64,000 nucleotides of DNA, taken from assembly GCA_039707465.1 (NCBI GenBank), contig CM077643.1:248811919-248875918 (forward strand), read 5' to 3'. This DNA is from Rhabdophis nuchalis. Its lineage: Eukaryota; Chordata; Lepidosauria; Squamata; Natricidae. The notes below the pieces were generated by a model. That model saw nothing but the letters and a program-made list of their open reading frames with translations. It was not told the DNA's origin and did no database searches. The position numbers and the translations under genes are program-made. Shown piece after piece: positions 32,127 to 43,559 of this stretch (positions are counted from its first letter, which is position 1; every line of letters starts with the position of its first letter).

Positions 32127-33540
32127 GAACAAAGGTCTATGAGGTTCTTGAACTAATTCCATGATATTGGATAACAATACTGCACAAAAATATACTTTTG
32201 TCAAACATCTTGTTGATATCAGTATAAATGAGAGAGAAGGATGAAAAATTAGATATTGTTTTTATGTACATTATAAAATTGCAAAAGATTGGACATATTG
32301 CAGTTGGATAACATCAGGCATGGACAGGTTAAACTGTGAACATTAGTAAAATTAGTAAACAATACATTGAAAGAGTGAGAAAATTGTTAAAGACAAAACA
32401 GAATGGTAGAAACACCAGCAAATCCATCAATATCTGGGTCATACTTCTGATATAATGCACAATAAAATATTGACAGATTTCCAAATTCAAACAGATAAAG
32501 TCTTGGCTCACAACACAACAGATTTGTAACTCAAAGGAGCCCAAAGTTACAAAGTGACCAATATGCCAGGGAGACTTAAATCAGAATTTTCATGCTTCAC
32601 CAGATCACTACACCACCGCAGCTCTTTCTTTAACAGTCTAAATGGGGTTTATTTAGTTTTTAACTGCTCATTGCTTAATTGTAATAAGGTTGAGTGGATC
32701 AGTTGCCACATTTGTAAGGTCCTCCCATGCCTCAATTTTCTAGCAGGAGCATTCATTGGCTTGCAATCCATCCAAATGAGCTGCCAACTCTTTCATTAAG
32801 CAGTTGGGTGATAAGTTGTTTCTTCCAAGTGTATTTCTGTGATCAGCAAAAGGAATGTAACACAACCTAGATAAGGGCATGCTATCTGTCTTCCCAGAAG
32901 ACCAGAAAACTGCAGGTGCTTCTGTAGTTTTTGCTTTAATCCAAGCAAGCTTATCTCTTCTTGCCACACCTCCAGGAATTAATCTGAATCTTTGAGGATC
33001 ATTTTTAAACTTCTGCAGATGCACACCATGGCCTAATGCAGTGCACTGTGGTTCGTAAATCTAGGTGTGTGTGTTTTAAAGAGCAATGTGCTTCTTTCAT
33101 TTAGCTGAGTCTTGTAAACCTCCATTCCTTCAAGGTTCCCCCTTTTATTAAATCCTGTAGCAAGCTAAGCATGAAGGTAAGCATGAAGGTAACTTTGTTC
33201 ATAAGCTTCCTCCAGACAAGATGTGTTTTCTCTCTCCCTGATAGGGATGGACAGATTGGTTTATCCGTGGACTGTGTCCATTTCACATGCGTGCTAGTCA
33301 TAAACCTGTCATATAATAAACACACAAATCACACATTGATGGCATTCTGTTTTAAAACAGACATTTTGTAACTGAGAATAGTATAAATGTGCAGTAGCAC
33401 ATATTGTGGCATAGCAATAGGGTGCTGAATGAAAGAAACAGCTACAAATCTCTATACAATCAGAGACACTTCTTGATGCCCTTCTTGGGCAAATCCCTTT
33501 CTTTCTCCAAAATCTAAATGATGCTCCAGAGTTGAAATTT
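32127..33540. other. no recognised feature
   Basis: AT-rich, small unrelated ORFs only. Confidence 0.35.
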
Positions 33541-33544
33541 CATG

Positions 33545-33765
33545 ATGCAAATTATCCTGTTTTCCCGAAAATAAGACCTTCCCGGGTAATAAGCCCAATT
33601 GGGCTTTTGAGCGCATGTGCTAAAATAACCCCTCTCCCTCAAAATAAGCCTCCCCTGAAAATATTGCAACACAATAGCAGCCATGAGGTGACCACGCTCG
33701 CCACCTCCTGCACCTCAAAATAATAAGACCTCCTCGAAAATAAGGCCGGTGTTTATTGGGGGGGG
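33545..33765. repeat. unclassified interspersed repeat with 'aaaataagacc' motifs
   Basis: Repeated short motifs of the type cccgaaaataagacc, ccctcaaaataagcc and tcgaaaataaggcc resemble a known amniote DNA-transposon-like repeat type. I cannot define ends or target duplication. Confidence 0.4.
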
Positions 33766-35172
33766 TCAAAAGGGGAAGCACAGTACACACTTTGCTCTTC
33801 TCTGTAATTCCCTCTCCCCTGAAATCTTGGTTCCCTGGGAGACCAGAAAATTCTTCAACAGAAGGAAGGGAAATGGCCAAGCAGTTGAATATGTTTCATT
33901 GACAGGGAACTAATTAAAATGTCTTTTAAAAAAAAGGGGGGGGGGGGCAACGCTAGAAAACAGCTGAGTGAATTTGAGGTGATTTATCTGGATTGGGATT
34001 TTTTAGGTGTGAGTTAATTTGTAGGGGGAATGTTCAAAATGACCTCAAAATCATATAATGCCTACTGGCAGAACTACTATTTACGCATCCTTTAAATGTG
34101 CATATGCTTGATTTTTTGGGGTGGGGGGGCAGATGATGGATCATTTGGCCTTTATTTTCTGGCTCATCCATGAAATCATATTAACCAATCAAACTATATT
34201 TATACAGGACACCAAGCCATGAAAACATTCATCAAGCTTAATCCCGATCAACAGTTGAACAGAATCTGGAAAAGCAATGCCTGGATTTACCTGACTGGCT
34301 AGTAGGCTACATGAACATGCATTTAAGCAGGTAGATGTTTGGCACATGTATGTTTGAACGATATCTTCTGATTATTTCGTTTCCCTAGTTGTGTATTTCC
34401 TTGGAGTGGATGCAGTTCTTGATGGATTGAGAATTGTGGTCCATATGTGTGTGCTTGCTTTCATGGAGGATAGTTGACTTTTGGAGAAATTAGGATTAAA
34501 AATTCACCCCAGAAGCCCCAGGGCTATAAACTAATCTGGGAGATCAAAATATACATTTTTAAAGAAAATGATTCAAAGGTAAACTATTTCTGCATTATTG
34601 CCAAGAAAAAAACCTAATGGCAAGTGTTCATGAAGACCCCTAACCCTAACCTGGAATGTAAAATAAGTTCCAAGAACAACATTAGTAGCTTTTTGTTTTA
34701 TTGCTGTGTGTATGCTACATATAATGTGCAGATAGAAAAGATGTAAGATGTTTTTCAAGTGTCAAAATGATTTTTTCCATAGTGTGTTGATGGTGTAGGT
34801 CTGATTCCCTTCATCTTTAGGAATGTTGGGAACAGCTTGGACCACTGTTGGGCAGACTGCTCTGGAACAGCTATTTTTGCAAAAGCAAATAAACGTTATT
34901 GGCATTTGCTGAAATAATTGGAAATGCATCTGACCACTTCAAACATTCATCTACCATATAAGATTGAAATAAAAACCCAATAAGATGTTAGCTCTGATTA
35001 GTGCTTGGTTGGAAATTACCAGCAAATCCATGACTTGGACTGAAAATTCAACATAAATTGTAGAAAGCAGTGGCAATGCTACATTGCATTGCATTTCTTT
35101 ACTACATGCAGATGCCCAATTAGTCATCAGGATTCACACGTAACCAATTTTACCCTCTAGCATTAATTCATG
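33766..35172. other. no recognised feature
   Basis: AT-rich; A/G homopolymers near 33928-33948. No coding or element signature. Confidence 0.35.
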
Positions 35173-35184
35173 CTAGTATAAGAA

Positions 35185-35529
35185 ACAGGGATGCGGTGGC
35201 TCAGTGGCTAAGGTGCTGAGCTTGTCGATCAGAAAGGTCGGCAGTTCGGCGGTTCAAATCCCTAGTGCCGTGTAATGGAGTGAGCTCCCGTTACTTGTCC
35301 CAGCTCCTGCCAACCAACAGTTCAAAAGCATGTAGAAAATAAGAGCCACCTTTGGTGGAAAAGTAACAATGTTCTGTGTGCCTTTAGCATTTAGTCATGT
35401 TGGCCACATGACTATGGAGACATCTTAGGACAGCGCTGGCTCTTCGGCTTTGAAACGGAAATGAGCATTCTAGCCTCCTAGAGTCAAGAACAACTTGCAC
35501 ATATGTGCGGGGGGAACCTTTACCTTTAC
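35185..35529 (+). mobile_element. tRNA-derived SINE, full length
   Basis: Same family as 14196: A box ggtggctcagtggc near 35196, B box ggttcaaatccct near 35251, tail acctttaccttta. Target duplication ctagtataagaa/ctagcataagaa (35173-35184 and 35530-35541, one mismatch). This is the best-preserved head of the three copies. Confidence 0.88.
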
Positions 35530-35541
35530 CTAGCATAAGAA

Positions 35542-36499
35542 GCACAAGGCTTCCATTTATTTTGGAAGTCAATATTGGTGGAGTACTATTGGGGGGGGGG
35601 GAGACACCTGTTCTCTTAGTATTGATTTTGGAGGAAATTAAAATAATTTACTTAAATTGCAGAATTAGCTTGCATGCTAGAAAGTTGAATCCAGGCATTT
35701 TAAACCTACATCCCATGCTTCAGTGATAAAGCTATCCCTTCCTCCTTTCATTTTCCATGGCTTTTTTTTCACCAAGCACACCAAGTTTCACTGTTCTCCC
35801 AGCCAAAAGTAGACAGTCTGGGATGAAGAAAAAGCATTGCAAGAAGGCATTTGTTTATATCAATTTCAGTCTGGGTCGCTTAAAAAAAAAATACAAGCCA
35901 GTATTAACAATATGCAATTACTATGTTAACATTGACGGATTCTGAATTAAGCTAAATGTTTGGGCAAACTCTCTTACAACACATATTTGTTGCCCTTAGC
36001 TTAATACACTGGCGATCTTTATCTGGAAATGATGCATTCGTTTACCAAACTTTTCCACAATTACAGAGAGGGTGTTTATGCAAATGTATATACCCCATTC
36101 TGTCGAGCCCTTCATCCTAACCTTATTTTTGTATGTTTATAAATGGTTCGTGAAGTTGAAAGCCAATAAACACCATCAACCTGATTTAGCCTCAAGTCAG
36201 GCAGAATTAGCCATCCATGCAATTAACATTTACAGCTGGAGATAGGCAGAGCCATTTATCTTAAAAGAAAAATACATCAGTTGGGAGTTGGGTCAGCATT
36301 GAGATACAGATTTGATTGAGCATATCCAAAATTATTTCTGCATGAATCCTTTGCTTTAAGGCATCCTGCACTGGTTGCATTCTATTAACAGTCCTCCCCA
36401 TGTGATATTAGCCTAAGATATTAATATTAGGAAATTAGAAAAATCCTCCCCTCCACAGGTGAGGCAATATTCTATTGAACAATATTCCACTGAATAGCA
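35542..36499. other. no recognised feature
   Basis: AT-rich, with a G9-10 run near 35591. No coding or repeat signature. Confidence 0.35.
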
Positions 36500-36731
36500 A
36501 TAGCACGTAGACTTATATACTGCTTCATAGTGCTTTTGCAGCCCTCTATAAGTGGTTTACAGAATCAGCCTATTGCCCCCAACAATATGGGTCCTCGTTT
36601 TACCCACCTTGGAAGGATGGAAGGCTGAGTCAACCTTGAATCAGTGAGATTTGAACTGCTGAACTGCAGCTAGCAGTCAGTTGAAGTAGCCTGCAGTACT
36701 GCACTCTAACCACCGCGCCACCTCGGCTCTC
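36500..36731 (-). mobile_element. Sauria-type SINE
   Basis: Minus-strand head (gagccgaggtggcgcggtgg) followed by a B-box-like region. The body contains the complement of gggtcctcgttttacccacc. It is the third copy of the family in the window and has the most tRNA-like head. Confidence 0.85.
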
Positions 36732-36788
36732 CTGAAACTTAGCTGTAACATTTGGGTGGAAGACCACTAACAGGGGCAAAGGCTAGAT

Positions 36789-37160
36789 CAGGGTTGTCAA
36801 ACTCAAGGCCTGTGGGCCGGATCTGGGTAGTGGGGTGCTTAGATCTGGCCCACAGGGCTGCCCTAGAAACAGCGAAGGACCAATCCACGGTGCCTTTGCA
36901 AAAGAAAACGGAGCTCAGGAGGGCTGTGCGTGCCCCCCCCCCAGCTCCATTTTTGCTGGCAGAGGGTTGCAGGAAGCCGTCGCAGCCAGAAACAGAGCTC
37001 CGGAGCCCATTTTCAGCAAAGCGCTTAGACCACCATCGGCACCACCTGACACAAGTGATTTCAAGCTAGCCACACCCACCATGGCCACACCTACTCTGGC
37101 CCCCTGAGTTCAAACACAACCCTGATGTGGCCGTCAATGAAATCAAGTTTGACACCCCTA
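36789..37160 (+). mobile_element. hAT-type element, probable
   Basis: Starts CAGGGTTGTCAAACTC and ends AGTTTGACACCCCTA, giving inverted ends typical of hAT elements. No matching 8-bp target duplication is visible, so the call rests on the ends alone. Confidence 0.55.
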
Positions 37161-37690
37161 GGTGTCAGATCTTCAGATTGAAAAATAAAACTGGAAGAAG
37201 GCAAAGGTTTTTGCCCAGAACAACGTGGATGTAGACCGGAGTCAAACTCAAGTTGATTTTACTTTTTCATTTAAAAAATACTCTAGAAATGATCAGCCCT
37301 GATTCCTATCCATCTGATAGAAGAGAATATTTGTAGCTCAGGGTTGAACTGTGGAGTCCTCTAACCTTGATTGTTTTCTTGTAGACGTTTCATTACCAAA
37401 CTAGATAACATCATCAGTGCCCCTTTGGTTCATCTGTCCCTTTCCTAGCTGTGTGAGGCAGTGAGAGTGTAAGACAAAGACTCTGTGGGAGAAACCATGT
37501 TCAGAAGGAAAACTCAAAGAAGAAGACACAAGAAAAAAAAAAAAGGGTGTGTGTGCCAAAAGCAGAAAAGGGGTTGGCTTCACTTCTTCTGGATGGTCCC
37601 AGCAATAGATTATCCCCAAAAGAATAAAATCCTTTAAAAATGAGAGGAAAATAATCTAATCTTATTTAAGCATATTATTTCCTTTATGTG
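37161..37690. other. mostly unrecognised
   Basis: A fragment near 37372-37425 (tgtagacgtttcattaccaa...aacatcatcagtg) resembles one at 60800-60840 and may derive from a retroelement. Otherwise nothing is seen. Confidence 0.35.
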
Positions 37691-37698
37691 GTCTATTC

Positions 37699-38009
37699 CA
37701 GGGGTCCCCAACCTTTGCAACTTTAAGTCTGAAGGACTTCAGCTCCCAGAATTCTCCAGCCAGCTTTGAAGTCTGAAGGACTTCAGCTCCCAGAATTCTC
37801 CAGCCAGCTTTGAAGTCTGAAGGACTTCAGCTCCCAGAATTCTCCAGCCAGCTTTGAAGTCTGAAGGACTTCAGCTCCCAGAATTCTCCAGCCAGCTTTG
37901 AAGTGTGAAGGACTTCAGCTCCCAGAATTCTTCAGCAAGCTTTGCTGGCTGGAGAATTCTGGGAGCTGAAGTCCTTCAGACTTAAAGTTGCAAAGGTTGG
38001 TGACCCCTG
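37699..38009 (+). mobile_element. hAT-type element with one arm amplified into a 44-bp tandem array
   Basis: Inverted ends CAGGGGTCCCCAACC...GGTTGGTGACCCCTG and a perfect 8-bp target duplication gtctattc (37691-37698 and 38010-38017). Relatives at 43348 and 45242 are simple hairpin-like elements of 123-134 bp. Here the left arm holds five tandem 44-bp units (starts 37734, 37778, 37822, 37866, 37910) of ggacttcagctcccagaatt type, while the right arm has a single complementary copy. Confidence 0.9.
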
Positions 38010-38017
38010 GTCTATTC

Positions 38018-39490
38018 TATAATATAGCTTTGCATCACTCTGCTAAGAAAACGCAGAAGAACATTCTATCTGTTTGTCTACGCTGTGTATGTATTCTAAA
38101 TACGTGACTCCACAGAATAATTTTTATACCAATTTTAAATGGGAGAGGGACATTCATCCCAAGCAAAGTTTAGTGTAAGGCTTTTGAAAACAGAAATTTC
38201 AAAAGGGAAAGGGTTAGGAAGGGCACTGGGATCCTTCCTTTCTAACACAGAGTGCAGCTAGAAGCCACAGACTGCAAGGTCAAAAGTAATAGAATGCTGG
38301 CTTGAGGCTCTAGTTTATCTTCTAGAAAGCGAACGCCTGCCAAGTCATATACACTTCGTATCCTTCTGCAGCAGAAAGCGTCTGATCCTTCTCCAGAACA
38401 TTTATGAGGACTTCTGTTTTGAAGATAGTTTCTTAGGTAACAGAAGAATAACATAAGATGATCATTACTCATATATTTCACTTTTTGGCATTCTCTTTTT
38501 ATTGTGCTACAGGGAATTTGCTCCCTTCTTTCTTTGCCATGTTAACAACGAATATTTTAATGTCAGGGTTAGTGCACACAGGAAGGAGAGCATCTTCTTT
38601 GATGGGGAGGAGGATTAAACCTAAGACAGAGGCCCTATGAACGTACGAGGGCTTTAATCCAAGGATGGGCAGCCTACAGCCCTCAACCTAGTATCATGTC
38701 CTCTCCCTGGAAACTGTGATAAAAGGGGTGGAAAGAGAGTCCGCAAAAAGGGAGGAGATTGGAGGACTTAGAAAAAGAGAGAAAAGACACAAAGATTAAT
38801 CAAAAGTTGTCACAACTATGTTTATTTCCAGCCACTTTTTCTGCTTGCTTCAACCTGGCCTATCGCTTGCAGAGGACGTTGTTTCCATGATGAAATTCAT
38901 GAAGAAACAAGGTTCTCACTAGACATTATTCTTTTTTTCAAGCTCTTTAGTGTAATGTATAATATACAATATGATAATTAGTATAATTCAGATTTGCAGG
39001 AACAATGATGCACAAAGATTTCAAGTGAATGAATGAGAGGAAGTTTTAGCAAGCTACAATGTAGACCCTATTCTTGGAACTTAGTAGGGGGAGATTCCAG
39101 ATCTTCCAGCATCATCTCTTCAGAATCTTTTTTTGAAAGGACCACAAGCAACGTTTCAATAGAGATCCTTTCTCAGGTTTGAAGAGAGTCTTATTGGTTC
39201 GGTATGGTAAGGAGTGGCTATCATTATGAGTAGAGCAAGGCAAGAGAAGCCAATGTTTGACCAGTTAGATATTGTTGTTTATTCATCTCTATGGTCAATC
39301 TATGTGGGTAAATCAGGTCAGGATAAGCTCTTCCATTATTATTAACATGGCTGGCTACAAGGTGATGGCTACTATAACCACAACGTTCTGAAATATAGCA
39401 GACATTTGGTATCTACAGTATAATGGGATGGGGTTAGATGGGTGGGTAGTTAACCGTCATTTCTTTGTCCCTGAGATCTAAAGGGACTCT
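38018..39490. other. no recognised feature
   Basis: AT-rich, no element boundaries or meaningful ORFs. Confidence 0.35.
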
Positions 39491-40038
39491 GATACCTGCA
39501 GTCCTTATTACTGAGTCCGGATCAGTGTATTCTGTTGACCGTGTTTATACTGAGACCACCTCTTGATTGTAGCTCCTGATTAGAAGGCTGACTTTGAAAT
39601 GTTCTCTTTCTTTTCCCTATCTTTGGTACCACTTACTCTGACATAGAGGCCTGACGAATTGGCACACAACTGATTTTGTTTAAATGAAAATGTTTAAATT
39701 AAGGCTGTATGGGAAACCCAAAGAGATTGGGGAGGAAATATAGCTTCCCCCTTTTAAAAAAAATGGAAACAAGATTATAGAAGAGTCCCTTTCCAAGGGA
39801 GATGGGCAGTTCAGCAAAATGAATGAATGAACGAACTTTGAGGTTTGTAATCTTACATATTACTTGATTACATGTTACCTACACGAATCCATGGATTCGT
39901 GTAGGTAATAAGTAATAAGGACTGCAGGTATCAAAGTCAGCCTTCTAATCAGGAGCTACAGTCAAGAGGTGGTCTCAGTATAAACACGGTCAACAGAATA
40001 CACTGATCCGGACTCAGTAATAAGGACTGCAGGTATCA
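39491..40038. repeat. 107-bp inverted duplication with adjacent perfect 34-bp palindrome
   Basis: 39491-39597 is the reverse complement of 39931-40037 with one mismatch seen (gattgtagc versus its partner). The arms are separated by 333 bp. The spacer holds a perfect 34-bp palindrome at 39875-39908 centred on ccatgg. A 23-bp direct repeat (agtaataaggactgcaggta...) occurs at 39911-39933 and 40016-40038. No transposon ends are visible. Confidence 0.85.
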
Positions 40039-41025
40039 GGCTGCCTAAATTCAGTACTTCTAGATTTCACATAACTTCATGACATTCTACAACTGCCTTT
40101 CCTCCCTTTGATTTAATCCACTTCTTCCTCTGGAAGTTTGCATAAATTGCCTCATGGTTCATCTCAAGTTTTGAAAAACAAACCTACTTTTGTCAAGTAC
40201 TGCCATTATCTGAATATAAATATACCATGTATTATCGAGAAAGAAATTACAGTTTTGGTGCTATCACACACCAAGTTCATTTTAGTTCAGAGATAAGAAG
40301 CAAAACTAGGGAGGTAAATCTGTTGATTTGTTCACCTGTTTATATTCTTTATTATATATTTTGTGCTTTAAGGTACATTTAAAACACATAAGACAAACGT
40401 ACTTTTCCTGACCTACCTACTGTATCTCCTTGTGGTGCCCTCTCCACCCTCTCCTGCATACAATATCTCTTTGCTCATCTTGTCCCTCTGGCCACACCCA
40501 AAATAGCTACAGATGTCTAAAGGGAGAAGAGTCTCCTGCTGAGGTAGAGCAGAGCCCTCCAAATCTGCTTGTGAGAAGAGCGCTGTGGCCCATGTAGCCT
40601 TCTGTGGCCATTTTGGGTGGGGGCAGAAGGACAAGAAGGGCTTTGTAATCCTTGCTAGGAGAACAAACTTTTCAATGAAAGGAATAAAGCAAAGGCAAAG
40701 GAGGACATCCTACTCATCACAACCATCTAGTTGGCATATTGCATGTCGAACCAAGAAGTGGAGAATGAGGGAAGAGAAGCACACTTGAAAATCATGCTAA
40801 TAATCTCAGGTGCACATCCCAGGCCTTTCAGCTTAATCAACACCCAGGATATAGGCAGGGCCCCAAAAGCTTGTTTTTCTTTTGTGTTTTCAAAGATTAA
40901 ATTATAAGAGGAGATATTTCCCCCCTCCTTTGAAGTATTTGTGGTTGCAAGGGTGAGGACTTTAGCAGGGATGGGACACCACTGAACCAATCAGCTTTGG
41001 AAAGGTGGATTCAGTTGTTTTCAGG
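40039..41025. other. no recognised feature
   Basis: No element boundary. Short ORFs without family resemblance. Confidence 0.35.
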
Positions 41026-41033
41026 GATGTGGC

Positions 41034-41454
41034 CAGGGTTGGGCTGCTATGGGGTTCATCCACGTTTGGGAGAACCTTTAGCTAATGTTAGGGCCAGTTT
41101 GGAGAACCTCCAAATCCCACCCCTGGCTGGCCCCACCCCTCCCACCCTTCTCACCTCGCTCCTCCTGCCCCGCTCCTCCCAGGAGACTCCACCCAACCTA
41201 TTTTGGATGCAAGGTAAGTGGAGGGCCTGCATGGAGGCTTAAGGAGGGGGGGAAATGGGCCTCCCAAAAGGCCTTTGGAGCCCAGGGGAGGCAGTTTTCA
41301 CCCTCCCAGAGACTTGAGGAAATTCTCCAGAGCCTGGGGAAGGCAAAAACGCCCTCATGGTGCAGGAGGCTGACTAGGCCACACCCACCATGGCCACACC
41401 CACACAGAAGCCGGGCAGAGAACCCGTTGCTGAAAATTTTGAAACCCACCCCTG
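41034..41454 (+). mobile_element. hAT-type non-autonomous element, 421 bp
   Basis: Begins CAGGGTTGGGCTGC and ends AAACCCACCCCTG, flanked by a perfect 8-bp target duplication gatgtggc (41026-41033 and 41455-41462). GC-rich interior. Another copy in the opposite orientation is split at 55585-56673. The open frames crossing it are incidental. Confidence 0.85.
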
Positions 41455-41462
41455 GATGTGGC

Positions 41463-41828
41463 CATGACTTCAGTAAAGGAGAACTTAGCTTTCCCAGCTG
41501 CTTCAGAGTCTCAGCACTTTCTCTGGAGCAGAGAATAGTGGCAAATCTTCGTGACTGAGTCATGGTGTTCATAAACCACAATAAATTGGGGAAGGGGGAA
41601 GGGTTAGGGGGGCATTCTTCCAAAACAAAGCTAGAACAGCTTGAGGCTAAAAGTGTCTCTCTAAAATTCACAGCTGTTAGCTGTTCTCTTTTCTGTGACT
41701 GCCTCGGTTTTCTAATCTGAGAAATTCCCACAAGTGGTCTTATGTGGGGATTTAATTGAAGCATGGGAAGGCAGGGTAGCTGTAAGATCTCTGAAGGGTT
41801 AGCGCAATGAAATATATATAAAATATAT
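41463..41828. other. no recognised feature
   Basis: A 226-residue minus-strand frame crosses this stretch and the hAT-type element but shows no family resemblance. Confidence 0.35.
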
Positions 41829-42108
41829 AGTGCTGCGTAATGGAGTGAGCTCCCGTTACTTGTCCCAGTTTCTGCCAACCTAGCAGTTTGAAAAGCATGT
41901 AAAATTGCAAGTAGAAAAATAGGAACTACCTTTGGTGGGAAGGAAACAGCATTCCGTGCTCCTTTGGCAGTTTAGTCATGCCGGCCACATGACCACAGAG
42001 ACATCTTCGGACAGCGCTGGCTCTTCGGCTTTGAAATGGAGATGACCACCATCCCCTAGATTTGGGAATGACTAGCACATATGTGCGAGGGAAACCTTTA
42101 CTTTATAT
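41829..42108 (+). mobile_element. tRNA-derived SINE, 5'-truncated
   Basis: Body of the family at 14196 and 35185, from gctgcgtaatggagtgagctcc to aaacctttactttat. The tRNA-like head with A and B boxes is missing. Confidence 0.8.
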
Positions 42109-42139
42109 TTATATTTATACACACACACACACACACACC
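42109..42139 (+). repeat. short AT then (CA)n microsatellite
   Basis: The SINE tail grades into tatttatattta and then a CA dinucleotide run of about 20 bp. Confidence 0.85.
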
Positions 42140-42157
42140 AATGATGGTTTTTATATA

Positions 42158-42563
42158 CAGATAGTTCTTGACTGAGCTCAATTGAGCTCAAACTTTCTGT
42201 GGCTAAGCACGACATTTGTTAAGTGACTTATCCCCCTTTTATGACCTTTCTTGACGTAGTTGTTAAACGAATCACTACAGTTATTAAATTAGTAACATGG
42301 TTGTTAAATTGAATCTGGCTTCCCCTCTGACTTTGCTTGTCAGAAGATCTCAAAAGCTGATCACATGACACACAAACCCCAGGAAACTGCAATTATTATA
42401 AGTAGGAGCCCGTGGTCAACGGTCAGAATTTTGATCCTATGACCACAAGAATTTTGCAATGGTTGTAAGGGTGGGGGGAAAAAGATCAGAAGTCACTAAG
42501 TTCAGTATAAGTTCAGTATCATTGAAACTTTGAACAGCCACAAACCAAGTTGAGGTCTACCTG
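42158..42563 (+). mobile_element. Tigger-like non-autonomous DNA transposon
   Basis: 406 bp between TA dinucleotides (42156-42157 and 42564-42565). Ends are cagatagttcttgac and gaggtctacctg. Conserved interior includes gttgttaaacgaatcac and tgcttgtcagaaga. No transposase ORF. Confidence 0.75.
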
Positions 42564-42860
42564 TATCTATTGTTTTATTTTATTGTTGTACGATGCCCAG
42601 GATCACTTTGTGCAGGATGGGTAACTACATAAATTTGACACATTAAGACAGACATGCGTAAATTAGGACTCTATTCTTCACCAAAGAAAGGAGGGGGTCA
42701 AGCTATTTTCTAAGGCACCCTTAGCCAGACAAGGAATAATGGATGGAAATTGATCAAGGAGAGAGTCAACCTAGAAATAAGGAGGAATTTTATGACAGTG
42801 AGAGCAATCAGCCAATGGAACAGAAGTTGTCTTTGGAAGCTGTAGGAGCTTCATCCATGG

Positions 42861-43293
42861 TGTCAGCCTCCACTTCGTTGCTTGCTTCGGCTGCCATTGA
42901 AACGAGGAGGGAGGGGCTATGGTATTTGGGAGTGGGACTGTATTAGTGCAGGAGGTGATTTGGAGACGGTAGGTGCTCTCGCCGTCTACTTCGCATTCCA
43001 GGAGCTGGTACCGCGCAGTGGTCAAGGTCAACGGTCTTGCATACCATTCTGAAGATGCTCCTGAAGATGCAACCCACATGACAACAAAGGGTTTTTTGCA
43101 TTGGACAGTGGCTTGGGGGGTTGTGGGGGAAAGGGGTTGGACATTTATTGATATGTATGCTTTCGCGCGTGAATATCTCAGACCTTGCTTTACCTTGGCT
43201 GCAATCTTTTCATAACCAGTAAAAGTACTCCTAAATCTTTAAAATGGATTTGAGTGGATTCTTTCTTGGTCATCGTTAGAGGCAGTCCTGACA
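42861..43293 (+). mobile_element. solo LTR, gypsy-like, 433 bp
   Basis: TGTCAG...CTGACA ends and a perfect 5-bp target duplication catgg (42856-42860 and 43294-43298). It shares terminal sequence and short blocks with the 366-bp LTR of the intact gypsy element (cgttgcttgcttcggctgccattgaaacg near its start). It also resembles the decayed LTR at 5738. It is probably a related, older chromovirus family. No internal region remains. Confidence 0.85.
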
Positions 43294-43347
43294 CATGGAA
43301 GCTTTCAAGAAGAGATTGGGCTGCCATTTGTCAGAAATGGTGTAGGG

Positions 43348-43481
43348 CAGGGGTCTGCAAAGTTGGCTCTTTTAAGACTGGTGGAGTTCAACTCCCAGAA
43401 TTCCCCAGCCAGCCAGGCTGGCTGAGGAATTCTGGGAGTTGAACTCCACCAGTCTTAAAAGAACCAACTTTGCAGACCCTG
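43348..43481 (+). mobile_element. hAT-type hairpin-like element, 134 bp
   Basis: Nearly perfect inverted repeat over its whole length (cagggg tctgcaaagttgg... to ...ccaactttgcagaccctg), with a perfect 8-bp target duplication gtgtaggg (43340-43347 and 43482-43489). Same family as 45242 and 37699. Confidence 0.92.
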
Positions 43482-43559
43482 GTGTAGGGTCTCTTTCCTG
43501 GGTAGTGGGTTGGACTAGATGGCCTACTAGGTCCCTTCCAACTCTGTTAATCTGTTATT

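Larger units (their letters stand above)
42681..43559 (+). mobile_element. CR1-type LINE 3' end carrying two later insertions
   Basis: CR1 segments are 42681-42860, 43294-43347 and 43482-43559. They read in order through gggggtcaagctattttc, agagattgggctgccatttg and ggttggactagatggcc...gtcccttccaactctgtta. A solo LTR (42861) and a hAT-type element (43348) interrupt it, each with its own target duplication. Confidence 0.82.

Noticed and set aside
34636..34652. ccctaaccctaacc, telomere-like repeat
   Set aside because: Only two units, so most likely chance and not an interstitial telomeric array.
36752..37107. Two overlapping 90-105 residue proline-rich ORFs
   Set aside because: They lie within the hAT-type element at 36789-37160.
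37734..37953. Regularly spaced 44-bp repeats that might be taken for a CRISPR-like array
   Set aside because: The units are directly adjacent without unique spacers and lie inside a eukaryotic hAT-type element.
41198..41878. 226-residue minus-strand ORF, the longest outside the gypsy element
   Set aside because: It runs across a hAT-type element end with its target duplication and into a SINE, and shows no family motif. It is a chance frame in GC-rich repeat sequence.
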